A stretch of 64,000 bases of DNA from Paraescarpia echinospica (taxonomy: Eukaryota > Annelida > Polychaeta > Sabellida > Siboglinidae). How positions within the stretch are numbered: position 1 is the stretch's first letter; every line of letters starts with the position of its first letter. A program made the position numbers and the translations under genes. Shown here piece by piece: positions 35,473-46,800 of the stretch. The stretch spans positions 73,124,805 through 73,188,804 of the forward strand of contig CM034533.1 of assembly GCA_020002185.1 (NCBI GenBank), written 5' to 3'. The notes below the pieces were generated by a model, which saw only the letters and a list, made by a program, of their open reading frames with translations, searched no databases and was not told the origin of the DNA.

Positions 35473-38400
35473 TTAAAAAAAGCTGTTAGCATAAACCTGA
35501 GTCCTTGCCGGCACCTGAATAAATCGTTCACTGTGGCCACGAGTGTTGTTGATTGAGTGAACGAGGTGGCTCGGCAAAGGAAGGGCTATTTCTCCATGTA
35601 CAGATTTATAGAACATTGCTAGGCGGCTGACCTCTCTGCGGCGCTCTAGGGACTCCCACTTGAGTGTTTTCATCATTAATGTTACGCTGCTTTCCTGACT
35701 GTTGTTACCCATTACAAATCTCGCTGCTCGTCGCTGTATTTTCTCAAGTTCGTTAATATTTTTTTTGGTGTATGGATCCCAAGCAGCGCTCGCGTATTCG
35801 AGATTAGGGCGGACTAGTGCAAAGTAAGCCGATTGTTTAGTTTTCTCTGAGCATTTATACAGATTTCTCTTGATAAAACCTAATATACGGTTAGATTTGG
35901 CAGATAGGTGGGATATGTGAGTGTTCCATCTGAGGTCATCAGAGAACTCCACTCCTAGGTACGGGTGATGGTGTACAGTTCCCAGGCTGTCTCCATTGAT
36001 GGTATATTGAGATCGGTGGATAGTTCTCTTCTTGGTGATATGCATAACTGAGCATTTATTGATATTAAAATGCATCTGCCAGGTTGCAGACCAGTCCACC
36101 AGCCTATGCAGGTCGGACTGGAGGGCTTCTACATCATTATTGTCATTGATACACCTGTATAGAATACAATCGTCGGCAAAAAGCCGGATATTAGAGGTGA
36201 TCCCCTCTCCTATATCATTGACATATAATAACAAAAGAAGTGGGCCCAGTACAGTGCCCTGTGGTACCCCAGACTCGACTGTCACTTCTTCTGACGACTC
36301 GCCATCTACTACTACATTCTGCTTTCTGTCAGTTAGCCAATTTGAAATCCAGTTGGTGACTCCATCACTGACCCCGTAATACTGGAGTTTTCCCATAAGG
36401 CGTGCATGAGGCACGGTGTCAAAGGCCTTAGAAAAGTCCAGTATTAGGAGATCAGTTTGGTGGCCGTTATCTATATTCTTTGCAATGTCTTCTGTGGCAC
36501 CAATTAATTGTGTCTCACATGAATGTTTATTCCTGAACCCATGCTGGTACTCTACGATGATGTTATTAGAGTCCAGATGGTCCATTATGTTGCTGTAGAT
36601 AATGTGTTCAAATAGCTTGCAGCATACTGATGTGAGGGATACTGGCCTATAGTTTGCTGCGATTGATTTGTCACCCTTCTTGAATACTGCCGATATATTA
36701 GCATGTTTCCAGTCAAGGGGGACCTCACCCGTGTCGATGGATTGTTGGAATATTCTAGCCAGGCAAGGTGCAATTTGATCAGCTGTCTCCATTAAAATTT
36801 TGTTTGGGATTGCGTCAGGGCCATGCGCTTTGCCGGGCTTCAGTCTGAGTAACAACTTGTGTACTCCATATACAGTGACTGTGATTCCCGGCATTGCGGA
36901 ATATGGTGACTGAGGCATGACTGGGATGTTGACAAGATCTTCCTTTGTGAAGACAGTTTGGTATTGCTTTGACAGTATATCTGCTTTCCCCTTACTAGAC
37001 GAAACCAGGTGATTATTGTGGTATTTCAGTGATGGTATACCAACAAAGTCCTTTCTTATATTTTTGACGTATGACCAAAATTTCTTAGGGATTGACCTTT
37101 CTTCATTACACTCGACGTCAAGCATGCTATCAATATAGTTATGATACGCAGCGGTTAGTTCTGTTTTTACATGTGTCCGGAGCTTCCTGAAGACAGCCCA
37201 ATCCTGATTGTTTTGTGTCTTTTTTGCTTTGTTATATAGTCTCTGTTTCTTGCGGATTAGTCTGTGAATATGTCTTGTCATCCATGGGAGATTATTCCTA
37301 GTTGATAGTTTCTTTGTGGGAATGAATCTGTTCATGCTATCCAGTACAATTAATTTAAACATATTCCAGTTCTCATTAACTGATCGCAAATTGAAATCCT
37401 CTCCAAACAAGTTTATATTAAATTCATCTAACTCTTTTTTAATGGCACCAATGTTTGCTCGTTTATATATATAAACGGTTCTGGCTTTCTTCTTGTTCAT
37501 TGGTACTTTCATGTCGAGATCGGTGGTGACAATGTCATGGTCGCTAATTCCGTTGATAGTAGAGATATTTCTGAACAGGTTAGGGTTTGTGGTAAGAATC
37601 AGGTCCAGTATATTGTTGAGGCGTGTTGGTATTCTGACCACTTGGTCCAATGAAAAGTCATTGCAGATATCAATCAGCTTCTGACTCATACCATTGCCAT
37701 ACTGGGGGTTTCTGATCACCGACTTGGTTTCCCAGTCGATGCCCGGCATATTAAAATCACCCCCCAAAACAATGTTTGCCGCTGGATATTTCGAGCTAAT
37801 ACGGCCTAGCGAATTCTCCAGACCAGATAGTGCATCGATAGTGGAGTTAGGTGGTCTATAATATGATCCCACTATCAGGGTCCGGCACCCGAACACCTGT
37901 ATTCTTGCCCATACAGTTTCACAGTCAGAGTCAAACTCGGGCATCCCCGACGAAATAAAACAATTCTTTATGGCAACGAATACTCCTCCACCATTCCTGT
38001 CTCGGTCTTTTCGGTAGACATCGTATCCTGGATGGAAGATTTCTCCATCAGACACCGATGCATCTACGTGCGACTCTGTGCCAATCACTACATCGGGACC
38101 CTCGGCCTCCACAGTACTCATAAACTGGGTGCGTTTATCTGTGGTTAGTATGCTGTTGCAGTTAATGACCATAATCTTAGTTGGTTTTGATTTAGGCTTG
38201 TTGGTTGGTTTGTTCCGGTTTGTAGGTTCGGACTCAGAGTCTGCAATGTTGTCACCATTTTCAGACACTGAGTCTGACAACAAGTCATATGGGTTAGGGT
38301 CACTTAATATGGAGCTGTCGTTAAAAAAGGAGTTTGAGAAATTTGGTAATGAACAGTGAGTGCAGTACCAGCTGACATTAGAATGTTGTAAATGGCGATA

Positions 38401-38805
38401 CTCTTTGGGTGATACCCCGCAACAACCAATGTGGATCCATGTGTCGTATTCGTCACAACACATAGCACGATGATTTCTGGCAACAGCCTTTTTACATACT
38501 CCACATGGATACTTAACTGGTCCGGGGTTCAATTGTACATCACCCGAGATCAGTAGTGCAAGTAACAGATAAGTGGACATTGTTCGCTGGTTCGCAGATG
38601 GATATCGTGACTGTCTGCTCACGACACGCTTGATGTACATATCAGCTCCAAACAACAAAGCTGTCTGGATCCTCCTCTCACCCACAAACTGGAATCCAGC
38701 ATTTATATTATCAGGAAGTGATGCTGATGTAAAACCATTACCATGTCGAAGACCCGCCATGAATGCGACCATCAGTATGAAAGCTGTTGTTACCCGTAGG
38801 TCCAT
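35473..38805 (-). CDS. LINE ORF: 2A, PHD finger, endonuclease, reverse transcriptase
   Basis: The likely start is ATG at 38,805 (MDLRVTTAFILMVAFMAG, signal-peptide-like), giving ~1,110 aa; an in-frame ATG lies upstream at 38,952. The 2A motif GDVQLNPGP is at residues 88-96. The PHD-like finger (CGVCKKAV, CCDEYDTWIHIGC, WYCTHC) is at ~97-155. The endonuclease shows TESHVD, GGDFNMPGIDW and ISDHD. The RT shows ANYRPVSLTSV, LDFSKAFDTVPH, SGVPQGTVLGPLLL and the catalytic FADD. The C-terminal region reads RPNLEYASAAWDPY and KIQRRAARFV. The frame ends at TAA 35,473-35,475, immediately after a T7 run. One T fewer would continue ~33 codons (NRTVRNWNGL..., ending FKSRLGRRL) to a stop at 35,379. Confidence 0.92.
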   Translation of the reverse strand: MDLRVTTAFILMVAFMAGLRHGNGFTSASLPDNINAGFQFVGERRIQTALLFGADMYIKRVVSRQSRYPSANQRTMSTYLLLALLISGDVQLNPGPVKYPCGVCKKAVARNHRAMCCDEYDTWIHIGCCGVSPKEYRHLQHSNVSWYCTHCSLPNFSNSFFNDSSILSDPNPYDLLSDSVSENGDNIADSESEPTNRNKPTNKPKSKPTKIMVINCNSILTTDKRTQFMSTVEAEGPDVVIGTESHVDASVSDGEIFHPGYDVYRKDRDRNGGGVFVAIKNCFISSGMPEFDSDCETVWARIQVFGCRTLIVGSYYRPPNSTIDALSGLENSLGRISSKYPAANIVLGGDFNMPGIDWETKSVIRNPQYGNGMSQKLIDICNDFSLDQVVRIPTRLNNILDLILTTNPNLFRNISTINGISDHDIVTTDLDMKVPMNKKKARTVYIYKRANIGAIKKELDEFNINLFGEDFNLRSVNENWNMFKLIVLDSMNRFIPTKKLSTRNNLPWMTRHIHRLIRKKQRLYNKAKKTQNNQDWAVFRKLRTHVKTELTAAYHNYIDSMLDVECNEERSIPKKFWSYVKNIRKDFVGIPSLKYHNNHLVSSSKGKADILSKQYQTVFTKEDLVNIPVMPQSPYSAMPGITVTVYGVHKLLLRLKPGKAHGPDAIPNKILMETADQIAPCLARIFQQSIDTGEVPLDWKHANISAVFKKGDKSIAANYRPVSLTSVCCKLFEHIIYSNIMDHLDSNNIIVEYQHGFRNKHSCETQLIGATEDIAKNIDNGHQTDLLILDFSKAFDTVPHARLMGKLQYYGVSDGVTNWISNWLTDRKQNVVVDGESSEEVTVESGVPQGTVLGPLLLLLYVNDIGEGITSNIRLFADDCILYRCINDNNDVEALQSDLHRLVDWSATWQMHFNINKCSVMHITKKRTIHRSQYTINGDSLGTVHHHPYLGVEFSDDLRWNTHISHLSAKSNRILGFIKRNLYKCSEKTKQSAYFALVRPNLEYASAAWDPYTKKNINELEKIQRRAARFVMGNNSQESSVTLMMKTLKWESLERRREVSRLAMFYKSVHGEIALPLPSHLVHSINNTRGHSERFIQVPARTQVYANSFF
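38518..38544 (-). other. 2A ribosome-skipping motif in the LINE ORF
   Basis: The nine codons read GDVQLNPGP, preceded by LLLALLIS. The D-V-x-x-N-P-G-P consensus causes a ribosomal skip between G and P, so the protein would be released as a short N-terminal peptide and the enzymatic part. N-terminal 2A sequences are known in some CR1-like LINEs of sea urchins, amphioxus and molluscs. Confidence 0.9.
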
Positions 38806-38960
38806 CTTATGGTGACAAGTTTCCTGCCAATTTTCAGGTACTTTAAAATGTGTTAAAAAATAAATAATAAATAAATTATGCCGCTGTACGACTGTCCAGA
38901 TACTCCGACATAAATAGTGAAGGCTTAAAAACAATACAAAAAATAAAAACAATATGGTGT

Positions 38961-40287
38961 AGATTTTAAAATGTTGAAAAATAAAATGTACTTACAATAA
39001 AATGTTCAATGCTGTTATAGGATTTCACAAAAGAAACCAGTTGCAAGCCGTCTCTCCCTCTCTCTTTTATTAATTAACCTACGTTATATTATGATCAATG
39101 CAATTGAAAGATTTCGCACAGGTATCAGGTTAAATGATCTATTTAAATTTCAAGTGCAGACAAGACGTCTTTATTATATAGTGCAGCTAACAAGGGATTT
39201 TTACCCAGGGCGACTCCGGGTTTTAAAAGACGTCCTGTGCGAAAAGCCTGTTAGTATAAAGGTATATTGGTGCTCCTATTAGATTTGGCAATCAACTAGT
39301 TAGCAGCCTGACCTGCGCGTTTCTATATGGATGGAGCTATACGTACTATAGCCTTTGTTTACACGAAGTGTACAGTTGAGGCAGGAAATACACGCTCAGC
39401 GAGACTTAAGAATACTAAATGCGGTAGAAATAAGGCTCTAGTTGCGAGTAATTTAGTTTATTCTGAATGCAGCCTGAGTAAATAAAATTATTTTGAAAAC
39501 CAGCACTATTGTTTCAGTTGACTTTGGGGGGTTTGTGTTACGCGCGCTTTCCAACTCAGTGTTTACAATTTACGCCATCTTGTTATGCCAATCAATGTCG
39601 TGACTTGTTGCTAAGGAAGCCAGTGTACTAAAACCGTATTTAGAAACTTTAGAACACAAATATCACCAGGCGGCTACATCTAGATATTGTTATAGATGTA
39701 TATAATCAAGTTAAAACAAATCAAAATATGTTGATCTCGAGATTAATGCAATAGCTGTCGGAACGAACGAAAAGAAACGACCACACCTGACGCATGCGCA
39801 GACCAGCCTCCTGTGCAGTCGTTTGCTTTGTTTGGAGCCACTAAATCGGTTATTTCCATCGCGTCGCCGTAATTGTAAATTTGACCACTGTAAAATTATG
39901 TTGTAGTAATGTTGCCCGTTGTTTTAATAGTTAATAAAATGCGTGTTTTATGTGTGTTAAAAATGTTTTTAAAGTTTTGTCTGATTGTTTCCTAGGCTGT
40001 CCGATAGGGCCGACTCTACGCAAAAAAAGAATCGTCTGCTTGCCTCTTCATTTCAACCACAATAATTTCCTCAAGTTGAGGACTTTTACGTTACGCGGTT
40101 AGCTGGTTATTTTTCAGTGTAAATGATGCGTTATTTCGACAGCAACTGAGCGAGCATAACCACTTGTAACTAGGTCTAGGATTAAATCCCCAAATGTCAT
40201 TCTGAAACTAATTGTTAGCGACATCTTCGTCTTCGAAGTGACAAAGTCAAAGAAATAAAAACCGGCTGCAATATTTTAAAACTATTT
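38961..40287. other. intergenic between MANBA and the LINE / ELAC1 5' side
   Basis: AT-rich with no convincing exon. A cgcatgcgca palindrome at 39,791-39,800 resembles an NRF1 binding site. The adjacent 39,780-39,880 is the most CG-containing part of this interval. Confidence 0.4.
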
Positions 40288-40293
40288 TTTATT
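40288..40293 (-). terminator. MANBA polyadenylation signal
   Basis: AATAAA on the minus strand (tttatt on +), about 290 nt after the MANBA stop codon. It is the first good hexamer I see. Confidence 0.5.
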
Positions 40294-40443
40294 TACACTA
40301 TATAGCTATATGCATAATTACAAATGTTTAGGGGCACTGGGCTCAGGAGAAATCAGTGGCTGTGTATTCACTTATAAATCCAAGTCTTATAAATACAAGT
40401 CCATCAGTCTCAGGAACGTTACTGTTAACATCTGATCTGTTTA

Positions 40444-40640
40444 CACTTTGGCTTTGTGCTGATTCACTCATACAAGTCCACCAAAGACTGCATTGTCATA
40501 CGTTAATTTACACTTGTACTGATTCACTCATACAAGTCCATCAGAGACCTGACTGTCAGACATCTATTTACACTTGTGCTGATTCACTCGTACAAGTCCA
40601 TCAGAGACTTCACTGTCAGACATCTGTAGAATTCAGTAAT
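40444..40640. repeat. ~60 bp repeat of the MANBA coding end
   Basis: Three units at ~60 bp spacing (gattcactc at 40,461, 40,521 and 40,581) each contain tgattcactcatacaagtcc and a tcagagac...ctgtcagacatct block. The unit at 40,581 is the real end of the coding sequence ([11 protein letters not shown], stop). The other two are copies in the 3' UTR. Confidence 0.8.
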
Positions 40641-40820
40641 GCTGATATGGTTGCCGTAAGTATGAAACGATAACACTTTTACTGGTTCAACCATGATGAA
40701 TCCATTGTCTGAGAACCTTCCCATAATTCTGTGTGTCTCGAGCCAGACGAATGGAGCAATGGAGTCGGTTGTAAGGATGAAGCTCAAAGTCTGCGCGTTG
40801 GCGTGTGTGACATTTGATAC
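40584..40820 (-). CDS. MANBA: MANBA last exon (C-terminal domain, stop)
   Basis: Acceptor tttttgtgctag, phase 0, 78 codons plus TGA. It encodes [20 protein letters not shown], then [20 protein letters not shown] and [17 protein letters not shown] and GRFSDNGF are typical of the C-terminal domain of beta-mannosidase. Confidence 0.94.
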   Translation of the reverse strand, partial: VSNVTHANAQTLSFILTTDSIAPFVWLETHRIMGRFSDNGFIMVEPVKVLSFHTYGNHISITEFYRCLTVKSLMDLYE

Positions 40821-43800
40821 CTAGCACAAAAAGCACACACAGATTAAAACTTGTCAACTCTTACTTACATCTCATGATGGATTAAAACTTGTCAACTCTT
40901 ACTTACAACATCTCATGATGGATTAAAACTTGTCAACTCTTACTTACAACATCTCATAATGGATTAAAACTTGTCAACTCTTACAACATCTCATAATGGA
41001 TTACAACTTGTCAACTCTTACTTACAACATCTCATAATGGATTACAACTTGTCAACTCTTACTTACAACATCTCATAATGGATTAACACTTGTCAACTCT
41101 TACTTACAACATCTCATAATGGTTTAAAACTTGTCAACTCTTACTTACAACATCTCATAATGGATTAACACTTGTCAACTCTTACTTACATCTCATAATG
41201 GTTTAAAACTTGTCAACTCTTACTTACAACATCTCATAATGGATTAAAACCTGTCAACTCTTACTTACAACATCTCATAATGGATTTTATTACATAAAAA
41301 CCAACAGCTATTGTAAAATGTATCCGCAGCTTCAAAAGAAACATGCCACCTCTAAAACATTAAAAAAACTGTTTTGTTGCGACATTATAACAACAATTAT
41401 ATTGATATAGAGAGAATGACACTTTGTTAACCAAAACCTGACATTACATATGGCAATGAGGCAGATCAATTAATAAATAGCAAGATTTTGATCAATTATA
41501 AGTGCAACAACTTTGAACAAGGATTCAATCCCAAACCTGTATCAGTATTGATACACTCATCAAGCAACACACAAATTCGTTTTCCATTAATATATCTAAA
41601 TAAACGATAACGTTAAGGTGAAAACAATATTGTTCATAACTGCCTTTGAAGGGTTTCTGGACAAAACGCAATAAACACCATTTTTGACATTTCGCCCAAA
41701 CCCTGACTAAACATTTGTTTAAACACATTTTGAGCTATGATACTATCTAATTATAAAAAAAAAACAATAAATCCACGTGCACAAAAGAGTGTTGTTTTCA
41801 AAACATGATAAGCGGCATCCGTCTCTATTATAAAAACATGATATATACATGTTCAGCCAATCAGTGCCGCGCGTGCAGCTACTGAAGTCACTTTTCTCAA
41901 AACGAAGAAAATGGATATCGCATTTTGCCCTGAAACACTTAATTTTTACCTAAAAAGTGAAGACTTGTGTAGGCTGACAGTTACGGTGAAGTCTTACCTT
42001 GAGTGAAGACTTGTGTAGGCTGACAGTTACGTTGAAGTCTTACCTTGAGTGAAGAGTTGTGTAGGCTGACAGTTACGTTGAAATCTTACCTTGAGTGAAG
42101 CCTTGTGTAGGCTGACAGTTACGGTGAAGTCTTACCTTGAGTGAAGACTTGTGTAGGCTGACAGTTACGGTGAAGTCTTACCTTGAGTGAAGACTTGTGT
42201 AGGCTGACAGTTACGGTGAAGTCTTACCTTGAGTGAAGACTTGTGTAGGCTGACAGTTACGGTGAAGTCTTACCTTGAGTGAAGACTTGTGTAGGCTGAC
42301 AGTTACGGTGGAGTCTTACCTTGAGTGAAGACTTGTGTAGGCTGACAGTTATGGTGAAGTCTTACCTTGAGTGAAGACTTGTGTAGGCTGACAGTTACGG
42401 TGAAGTATTACCTTGAGTGAAGACTTGTGTAGGCTGACAGTTACGGTGAAGTCTTACCTTGAGTGAAGACTTGTGTAGGCTGACAGTTACGGTGAAGTCT
42501 TACCTTGAGTGAAGACTTGTGTAGGCTGACAGTTACGGTGAAGTCTTACCTTGAGTGAAGCCTTGTGTAGGCTGACAGTTACGGTGAAGTCTTACTTTGA
42601 GTGAAGCCTTGTGTGGGCTGACAGTTACGGTGAAGTCTTACCTTGAGTGAAGCCTTGTGTAGGCTGCCAGTTACGATGAAGTCTTACCTTGAGTGAAGCA
42701 TTATGTAGGCTGACAGTTACGGTGAAGTCTTACCTTGAGTGAAGCTTTGTGTAGGCTGACAGTTATGGTGAAGTCTTACCTTGAGTGAAGCCTTGTGTCG
42801 GCTGCCAGTTACGGTGAAGTCTTACCTTGAGTGAAGCTTACTTGAGTGAAGCCTTGTGTAGGCTGCCAGTTACGATGAAGTCTTACCTTGAGTGAAGCAC
42901 TTTACGGTGAAGTCTTACCTTGAGTGAAGCTTTGTGTAGGCTGAGTTATGGTGAAGTCTTACCTTGAGTGAAGCCTCGGCTTTACGGTGAAGTCTTACCT
43001 TGAGTGAAGCCTTGTATAGGCTGCCAGTTACGATGAAGTCTTACCTTGAGTGAAGACTTGTGTAGACTGACAGTTACGGTGAAGTCTTACCTTGAGTGAA
43101 GACTTGTGTAGGCTGCCAGTTACGGTGAAGTCTTACCTTGAGTGAAGCCTTGTGTAGGCTGCCAGTTACGATGAAGTCTTACCTTCAGTGAAGACTCGTG
43201 TAGACTGACAGTTACGGTGAAGTCTTACCTTGAGTGAAGCTTTGTGTAGACCAACAGCTGTGGTGAAATCTGACAGCAGGAGCCAGTTAGTGGCCGTATC
43301 TCTTGCAGACTGCTCTACACTGAAGTAGAGTAAGCACTGTTCACGGCCCGCACATTGACACCTCCCCAGCAGTGATGTCACGTTCATGCGAGCCACTTCG
43401 TAGGAGGGTAGATGTGGCTGAAAACAATGTTTATTGATTCATAACAATCATGGTTGTTCAGAATAGATGAAGTGCATGATATTTATGTACATAGAGTTGT
43501 TTTGCTCCAAAGCATTGACACATAGGGTATTTGTTTATTGGGTATTTGACACTATTTGACATACAAGGTATTTGTTCCCAGGGCTTTGGCTCACATGCTA
43601 TTTGCACACAGTGTATTGTATTTCAATGCACTTGAAATACAACTATTAGTAAAACGGACTAGCTGATATATGACTACTGTCTTCTACCTGGCATTTACTA
43701 GTAGTAAGCACAGTTGTATTGTAGCAAGATTAAATACATCAAACAAAACACTGTGACCAGTTTCATGTGTAGTGCTTGGTTATTAGTCTAACAGGGCTGA

Positions 43801-46800
43801 AAAATAGTATAAACTAAATCAATATCTTGACCATCCAAATATCGCTTTCTGGATCATAGTTTTAAAATAATATACTTTGCCATTCACCATGTAACATAAC
43901 AAAGATACTTGGAGCAAAACATTGAAATTAATAAATCACGTATCAAAACAACACTTTCTCATTACAAAGAATAAAAACGTTTGCTCTAGAAATTGCTATA
44001 AATCAAATATATTTGTTTCATTTACAATAGAAATAAACATTGACTTGGCATGGTAGTAGTGAACAATCCTACTAAGAGCTGACACTAAAGTATTTGAGAT
44101 AACTACATCATTGTTTACATACCTTTGAGAATGTTGTGTTCCAAGAATGAATGGGTTTTAAGTACTTCCAGTGGAAACAATGGATGTGTAGTGTGATTTC
44201 TTCTTGATTGCTGTTTGCTGAGTTGTCTTTCCACTGGCTGCTGTGCATCTTCACAGTTTCAGAATGTGTCGACGTCTTGTCTAAATAATCCTTATCATCA
44301 TGCAGAGATAAATACTCTTGTTGCTCCTCAGGCAACACCATTGCCTTTTCTAGTTCATGTATTGACTTCACTCGTAGGGTTGACTGTTGATTGACTATAT
44401 TACCGCCATAGAGATGCACTGTATTGTCGGCCATTGGAGATATCTGAAATAACAATATACATAATGGTTCTGTTTCAACAAATTATGTTTAAGGTGAATA
44501 CAGCAGCTGACATCACCTTAAATGGTACAGATTAACTTGGATACATTTGCTACAAGAAATCAACACCATGGTGACAACTGATTAGGTTGGATAATTCTTC
44601 CTTCCACAATGGTTTACATTCATTGGTACAACCTCTTTGTGAAAACTGCTTAAATTTTACAAACCAATAAAACAACATTAAACTTAACATTTTCCCCATA
44701 ACTGGCAGTCACTGGCTGATAATTGTATATTTATTGTACTTTAGAACAATTATGTGGCAAAGACCTTCAACCACCAATGGTGTTTGCAGTCTACTTTTTC
44801 CATGTCATGTTCTTATTGTTAGAGTAACATCTTTTCAAGGTGCTGAATCGATCGATTATGACGCACACCAACCTGCTGACTGTTGACTGCAGGCTCAGTT
44901 CTTTCTTCTGTTGGGGTTGGTCTTGAATCACGAATGTCATCGTCTATGTAATAAACAATCAGAGTGTCCCCCTCCAGGTACGGGGATACAAGGATTTTGT
45001 TGAAAAATCTTTTTGCAAAATAATGCAACATCTTCCATTTGCCTCCATATTCTGAAAAACAACAAATATTTAAATATCAGTGCTTCACGTTTAAAAAAAC
45101 CAGGCGAGCGATAAATCGCTCGCCTAAATATGCCAAATAATTTAGTGCGAGCGATTTATTATTTTTATTCACTAGGTGACGTTCCTGTTTGTCCGTCTGG
45201 TGACGCCACTGCCCAGTTATGCCAAAATGTAATCGAGGCTAGCCATGCCATAGCGATATCCATTATGCAGGATTAATTCGATCAGGTCAGTTCGGGACAC
45301 CAAGCGTTGGCACAGATTGAAAAGTTGCATATTGATAAAACATTTGAGACAGGAAGTACTAGCGATGATGTTGCAGAAAATGACAGCAGTGTAACGAAGC
45401 TGATGATTAAATTGTTTTGTTTATGGGACTGTCGCACTGCGGTTACTGCCGCACACCCATGACCTGAGCAGAGATCGCGCCAACGCTAATTTACGTGACA
45501 AGAACAGACTTTCTTTCAAACAAATGGGTGTATATTTTGTCACTAGAGGGCACCACATGCAGCAGGTCTGGTGACGCGAGCGATAATGGCAATTAGCTCT
45601 CCCTAGATGAGCAATTAGCACAAGCGGTAGGGAGCGAGAGTGATCGCTCGCCTCAAAAATGATGACATGTATGCATGATTTTTACAGGAAATCTTTCACA
45701 TTACAAAATTACATAACTGAAACATGACAGGAGTCATAACATTTGAAAAGAAAATACTTGGTTTTCACCCTAGCTTAATTGCAACTTTTTTTCTAACCTG
45801 CTGTATCATACTTGCCTATGTAACAACACGCACGCAAATGGAGTGGTTATATAAGTTCACCAAGGTCAACAATATGTTAACCATTACGTAGAGGGTGGTT
45901 TGGTCATCACCATGCCACAGGGAAACTGACTATAGTGGCACCACCTGGAGAATGAAATTGCAAATTTATGGTAATAGCAATTTTGGATCGTAGAAATCGC
46001 AAGTGCCAAGTATTGGTGGGTGTTTTGATTATTGCTAAATGCATCATGTGTTTTGACACTGTGAACATATGACATTCATAAAACAGACCTGCCTACCCCA
46101 AAACATTCCTGTCAGTAATCGATCTTCCCATTTACACTGATTTTCAGGAATGTAGGCTTGCTGTCAGTAACAGTTCAGAACCGTGTCAGATATTGTCAGG
46201 AAAAGAACACCTCTGTCAGTAATACTTTAATACTGCGACTATGACAATAGTTGCACCCAAAACATAATTGTCTCTAATAAACTATGAGGTGTTTTGAAGC
46301 GTTCAGTTAACAAGGTAAGGTAGATGTTCATAACCAGCATTGGTGGAAATTAAACGTGAACAAGCGTAACTGTAATGCAAATGCGTCTATACACATTGTA
46401 ATTCTGATTTTATGTAAATTTAAAAAAACAGCATGCTGACTACAAAAATATGACAAATTATAACAATACGTCACGTCATTGTCTATTTGTGGTGTCATTA
46501 GGATTAATATTAGTAGCCGGTATCCCTAGGGCCAGGCTATAGACTACACAGTATAGTAGCTTGACTACGTCAAACACAAACACAAAGTCGTGCCGGGGGA
46601 CGGCAAAATCATTACGTTACGCTAGTCGTCGGCATCGTCTAGTCTACTCAAGTCTCAACTCTAGTATATATATAAGCATATCCCTGTAAATGATATACTA
46701 AACTCAATAAATACATTAACTTAGTCTTAGTACAGTCAGTTGGCCTGAAAATAAATTTCGCGTATACGGCAGTATGTAAAGTCGACCCCCTTCTTTAAAC

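Larger units (their letters stand above)
35341..38960 (-). mobile_element. nearly full-length CR1-like non-LTR retrotransposon with a 2A motif
   Basis: A single long minus-strand ORF encodes a PHD-type zinc finger, an APE-type endonuclease and a reverse transcriptase. CR1-like assignment rests on domain order and the C-terminal part; the exact clade is not certain. Borders are approximate: the 3' limit is set just past the ancestral stop, and the 5' limit near the start of the ORF. It is inserted head-on against the ELAC1 5' end, on the same strand. Confidence 0.85.
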
